DNA from: an uncultured Sphingomonas sp.
GTDB lineage: Bacteria; Pseudomonadota; Alphaproteobacteria; Sphingomonadales; Sphingomonadaceae
Direction: 5' to 3'
NCBI RefSeq assembly: GCF_937859915.1
Contig: NZ_CALMAW010000099.1
Location: forward strand, 1 to 50,636
DNA: 50,636 nt
In this document: positions 47,932 to 50,636 of the stretch, in pieces
Position numbering within the stretch: the first letter of the stretch is position 1
How the letters are laid out: every line of letters begins with the position of its first letter
Notes under the pieces: generated by a model
What the model saw: only the letters and a program-made list of their open reading frames with translations
Told to the model about the DNA's origin: nothing
Databases searched by the model: none
Made by a program: the position numbers and the translations under genes

Positions 47932-50636
47932 TCAGAACTTGACCTGCGCCCCGACGAGGAAGCGACGGCCCTCGGCGTCGTACAGCGACGGATAGGTGTT
48001 GCCGCTGTTGTAAAGCGTCGAACCGATGTCCGTGCCAACGATCGGCGGCTTCTTGTTGGCGAGGTTCGCCACGGTGAAGGTCAGCTCCAGATTGTCGCCG
48101 ACAATCGTGCGCATCGACAGATCGAAGTAGTTGAAGGCCTTGATCTTGCCGAAGTTGACATTGTCGCCCAACCCGTCGGTGCCGCTGAAGGCGGGGCCAT
48201 CGATAGCGATATCGGCCGGCTCCTGCTTGAGCTTCGACAGATGGCGCCACAGGACCGAGAAGTCGACCTGTTTGACCGTCACCGTCGCTCGCGTGTTCCA
48301 CACAAACTCGGGTTGCGGCGAGGCGCAGTTCACCGAGAAGTAGCCCACGCACTCGCGGTTCAAGCCACCAGGCGTCGCCTGGAACTTGTTCGTGTTGGTC
48401 CAAGTGCCGTTGAAGCTCAGGTTGAGCTTCGCCAACCCGAAATCATGGCGGTAGTTGGCGGTCACGTCGATACCGTCGGTCTTGAGCGTACCGAGGTTCG
48501 AAAGCGTCAGCGGAATGCCCGGAACGGTGGCGCTATCACCGAAGAGAGCACCGGTGACGGGGTCGCGGCGAATACCCGTACAGGCTGCCGACGTTGCCGC
48601 GCCTGCGGGAAGTCCGGCACCGCCGTTGGTGGTGCTGGCGCCGTTGAAGCAGGCCGCGATCGCATCGCCCGGCGTCGGGCTGGTGATCGCATCGGTGATC
48701 TTGATTTTGAAGTAATCGACCGTGAACGACAGGCCCGGCACGTACATTGCCGGGGTCAGCACAACACCCGCGGTGAACGAGTTCGACTTTTCAGGCTTCA
48801 GGTTGATGTTGCCGCCGCCGGTCGAGTTAATCTGCGGATCGAACTGGATCAGGTTAACCGTCGCCGCGGTGGCACCCTGAGCGATACACACATCCCGGAG
48901 CGCGCCGGTCGGGGCCGTGGCGCCGGGGATAGTCGCGCCCGCCGAAGTGAGCGTCGCGCAGGGATCGGCACCGAGGTTGGTGAGCGACGTTACGACCGGT
49001 GAGAACAGCTCGGCGATGCTGGGCGCACGGACGGCGTGCTGGTAGTTGCCGCGCAACGTGACCCCTTGCACGGGCTCCCAGGTGCCTGCACCCTTGTAGG
49101 TCGTCGTGTTGAACGTCGGCGATCCCGCGGTATCGATCTTGTAGTGTGAATAGCGGACGCCGCCTTCGGCGCTGAGGCTGTGCGCGAAGGGCTTATCGTT
49201 GACAAGCGGGACGGACAATTCGCCGTACCCTTCGGTCACCTCATAGGCACCGTGGATGTTCGGCGCTGCGCCGCCGCTGCCGCTGATTTCGCCGGGGGTC
49301 TGCGAGAGAACGTCAGAGACCTGCGACGCCGTGTACTTGCGATACTCGCCGCCGACCGCGAAGCTAATCGGGTTGCTGGCGAGCGGCGAGGAGACGCCGA
49401 AGTCGCCGGTAAGCAGCGCATGCGCCTGAACCAGCGAGGTCTTTTCGGTGACCTCGGTAGGACCGGCGAGATAGGCAGCCTGAGCGGCCGTGATGCTGCC
49501 GTTAGGCCCGAAAAGATCAACGGGAACGCAGCTCGTATCGGTGCCGTCGCAGGCCGTGGTGCTGCTGGCAAGCGCCGCGTTCACGAGGCGCGAGGCGCGC
49601 AGATTGCCCGTCGTGACCGAGTTGTTCTCGCTCTGGCCGTAGTTGCCGCCGACATCGAGCGTCATCGAGTTGAAGATGTTGAACTTCGCGCCGGCCTTGT
49701 AGTCGAAAAGCGTCGTCGTGTTGGTCGCGGCGCGATTGCCGAGTTCCGGCGTGCGTCGGCTGACCGTCGTCGTGAAAGTCTTGTAGGCAGGGTTGGTGAC
49801 GGTTTGACCAGCTGCATTCACGATCGTTGGGCCCGTGGCAGCGCGAGCGGCCGCGAAACCATTGTCCGTCCCATCAGCGTTGATCAGGCCATTTGCCTGG
49901 GCAAACTGAACAGCAGCGGCAAGCGGTAGATAGGGATTGTTGTAGTTGATCGCGATCGGCACCCCGAACGCGCCGCCCGGCGCGAGCACCGTGTCGACCG
50001 TGTTCTTCGAGAACATGCCACGCGTGTAGAAGGTGACATGATCGCTGGCGTCGTAATGCGCTTCGCCGAAGATGTTGAAGCGCTTGAACGGCGTCTGGAA
50101 CAGGTTGTACGGGTTGAAGTTGAACTTCTGGAACGTCGGCACCAGCGCGCCCGTGGTCGGGTTGATCTGCTGCACGGGCTGGCCAGGACGGGTGAAACGG
50201 CCGGGGACGGTGGTGTTCGACCCACTGGCGCCGCCCGTGAACGACTCTAGCTGGACCGCCGAATAGCTGCGATCGCCCTGCGTGACCGGATCGGACTTCT
50301 GGTAGCCGACGCTAAGCACGGCGTTGCCCTTGCCCTCGTCGAAATTGCCGCCGATCGTGATGTCGGTGCGGAAGGTGTTGCCATCACCCTGCTGGTTGAT
50401 CTGCTCCGAGCTGTTCATCTCGATGCCCGAGAAGTCGGTGCGCGTGACGAAGTTGACGACGCCCGACACGGCATCGGCGCCGTAGGTGGTCGCGGCACCG
50501 CCGGTCAGTACGTCGACGCGCTCGATCAGGGCGAGCGGGATGTTGTTCAGATCGACGACGCCGGTGATGTCGGCGGGGGTGATCCGCTGGCCGTCGAGCA
50601 GGACGAGGTTGCGCTGCTCACCGAGGTTGCGGAGGT
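47932..50636 (-). CDS. TonB-dependent outer-membrane receptor B (N-terminus beyond window)
   Basis: The 5' end is outside the window, so signal peptide and TonB box are not seen. At the edge the frame reads the plug domain: NLVLLDGQRITPADITG, then NNIPLALIERVDVLTGGAAT, TYGADAVSGVVNFVTR. The barrel follows with many aromatic strands, and the last residues RRFLVGAQVKF end in Phe, as in many outer-membrane barrels. Over 900 residues are visible. Several loops have Cys pairs (TTACDGTDTSCVP; DPCATL / VCIAQG). It differs from receptor A in length and loops, although the plug motifs are shared. The ligand is unknown. Confidence 0.92.
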   Translation of the reverse strand, partial: LRNLGEQRNLVLLDGQRITPADITGVVDLNNIPLALIERVDVLTGGAATTYGADAVSGVVNFVTRTDFSGIEMNSSEQINQQGDGNTFRTDITIGGNFDEGKGNAVLSVGYQKSDPVTQGDRSYSAVQLESFTGGASGSNTTVPGRFTRPGQPVQQINPTTGALVPTFQKFNFNPYNLFQTPFKRFNIFGEAHYDASDHVTFYTRGMFSKNTVDTVLAPGGAFGVPIAINYNNPYLPLAAAVQFAQANGLINADGTDNGFAAARAATGPTIVNAAGQTVTNPAYKTFTTTVSRRTPELGNRAATNTTTLFDYKAGAKFNIFNSMTLDVGGNYGQSENNSVTTGNLRASRLVNAALASSTTACDGTDTSCVPVDLFGPNGSITAAQAAYLAGPTEVTEKTSLVQAHALLTGDFGVSSPLASNPISFAVGGEYRKYTASQVSDVLSQTPGEISGSGGAAPNIHGAYEVTEGYGELSVPLVNDKPFAHSLSAEGGVRYSHYKIDTAGSPTFNTTTYKGAGTWEPVQGVTLRGNYQHAVRAPSIAELFSPVVTSLTNLGADPCATLTSAGATIPGATAPTGALRDVCIAQGATAATVNLIQFDPQINSTGGGNINLKPEKSNSFTAGVVLTPAMYVPGLSFTVDYFKIKITDAITSPTPGDAIAACFNGASTTNGGAGLPAGAATSAACTGIRRDPVTGALFGDSATVPGIPLTLSNLGTLKTDGIDVTANYRHDFGLAKLNLSFNGTWTNTNKFQATPGGLNRECVGYFSVNCASPQPEFVWNTRATVTVKQVDFSVLWRHLSKLKQEPADIAIDGPAFSGTDGLGDNVNFGKIKAFNYFDLSMRTIVGDNLELTFTVANLANKKPPIVGTDIGSTLYNSGNTYPSLYDAEGRRFLVGAQVKF

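Noticed and set aside
1-50636. CRISPR arrays, tRNA or rRNA genes, insertion sequences, prophage genes
   Set aside because: I looked for regularly spaced direct repeats, cloverleaf-like segments, transposase or phage structural motifs and found none. Visual inspection cannot exclude a single tRNA; a tRNAscan-SE run would settle it.

Overview
The window looks like a stretch of chromosome from a sphingomonad (Alphaproteobacteria, Sphingomonas-like). The DNA is uniformly high in GC. The evidence is the ruvC-ruvA-ruvB / ybgC-tolQRAB-pal order, gapR (DUF2312) and DUF1244 beside pyk, a DUF4167 gene next to prmC, a 41-residue Cys-less L36, an alphaproteobacterial-type ClpB, and large TonB-dependent receptors. 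I recognised no rRNA, tRNA, CRISPR array, insertion sequence, prophage or replication origin. Almost everything from 1 to about 36,800 is core housekeeping sequence; the last 14 kb is accessory.

Layout. 0.3-2.6 kb: a MOP-family flippase, a CBS-pair protein and a small membrane protein. 2.7-7.1 kb: the minus-strand run hisS-prfA-prmC followed by a DUF4167 gene. 7.2-15.2 kb: ppa, an exported M61 peptidase, a DUF1345 membrane protein, a GNAT acetyltransferase, ispG with a coupled small exported protein, an isoaspartyl peptidase/asparaginase and an exported S1/P1 nuclease. 15.3-20.0 kb: ybgC-tolQ-tolR-tolA-tolB-pal, the trans-envelope Tol-Pal machine. 20.2-24.6 kb: two tiny membrane proteins, then yebC-ruvC-ruvA-(unknown exported protein)-ruvB, i.e. 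Holliday-junction processing. 24.8-32.6 kb: gapR, DUF1244, pyk, a HAD phosphatase with rpmJ, a DUF4136 lipoprotein coupled to an M14 carboxypeptidase, gpmA, and the coupled pair purE-purK. 32.8-36.8 kb: a small beta-rich protein, an exported two-domain M16 protease and a DUF1003 protein.

The accessory end (36.8-50.6 kb) is the most interesting part. It has two divergent gene pairs of the same design: an Fe(II)/2-oxoglutarate-type oxygenase on the minus strand facing a P-loop, sulfotransferase-like protein on the plus strand. The two oxygenases belong to different families (TauD-like; TPR plus Asp/Asn beta-hydroxylase). The two P-loop proteins are paralogues sharing the core STLLARALDR. The pairs lie either side of clpB and TonB receptor A, and a second TonB receptor runs off the window end. 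A small exported two-Cys protein follows the second oxygenase. I infer a receptor-linked modification module; its substrate cannot be read from the sequence.

Most long intergenic gaps hold palindromic REP-like elements of several families. One copy sits in frame inside prmC, and one is broken by a fragment of another family. Two strong intrinsic terminators end the TonB-receptor genes, and clpB has a good match to an RpoH (heat-shock) promoter.
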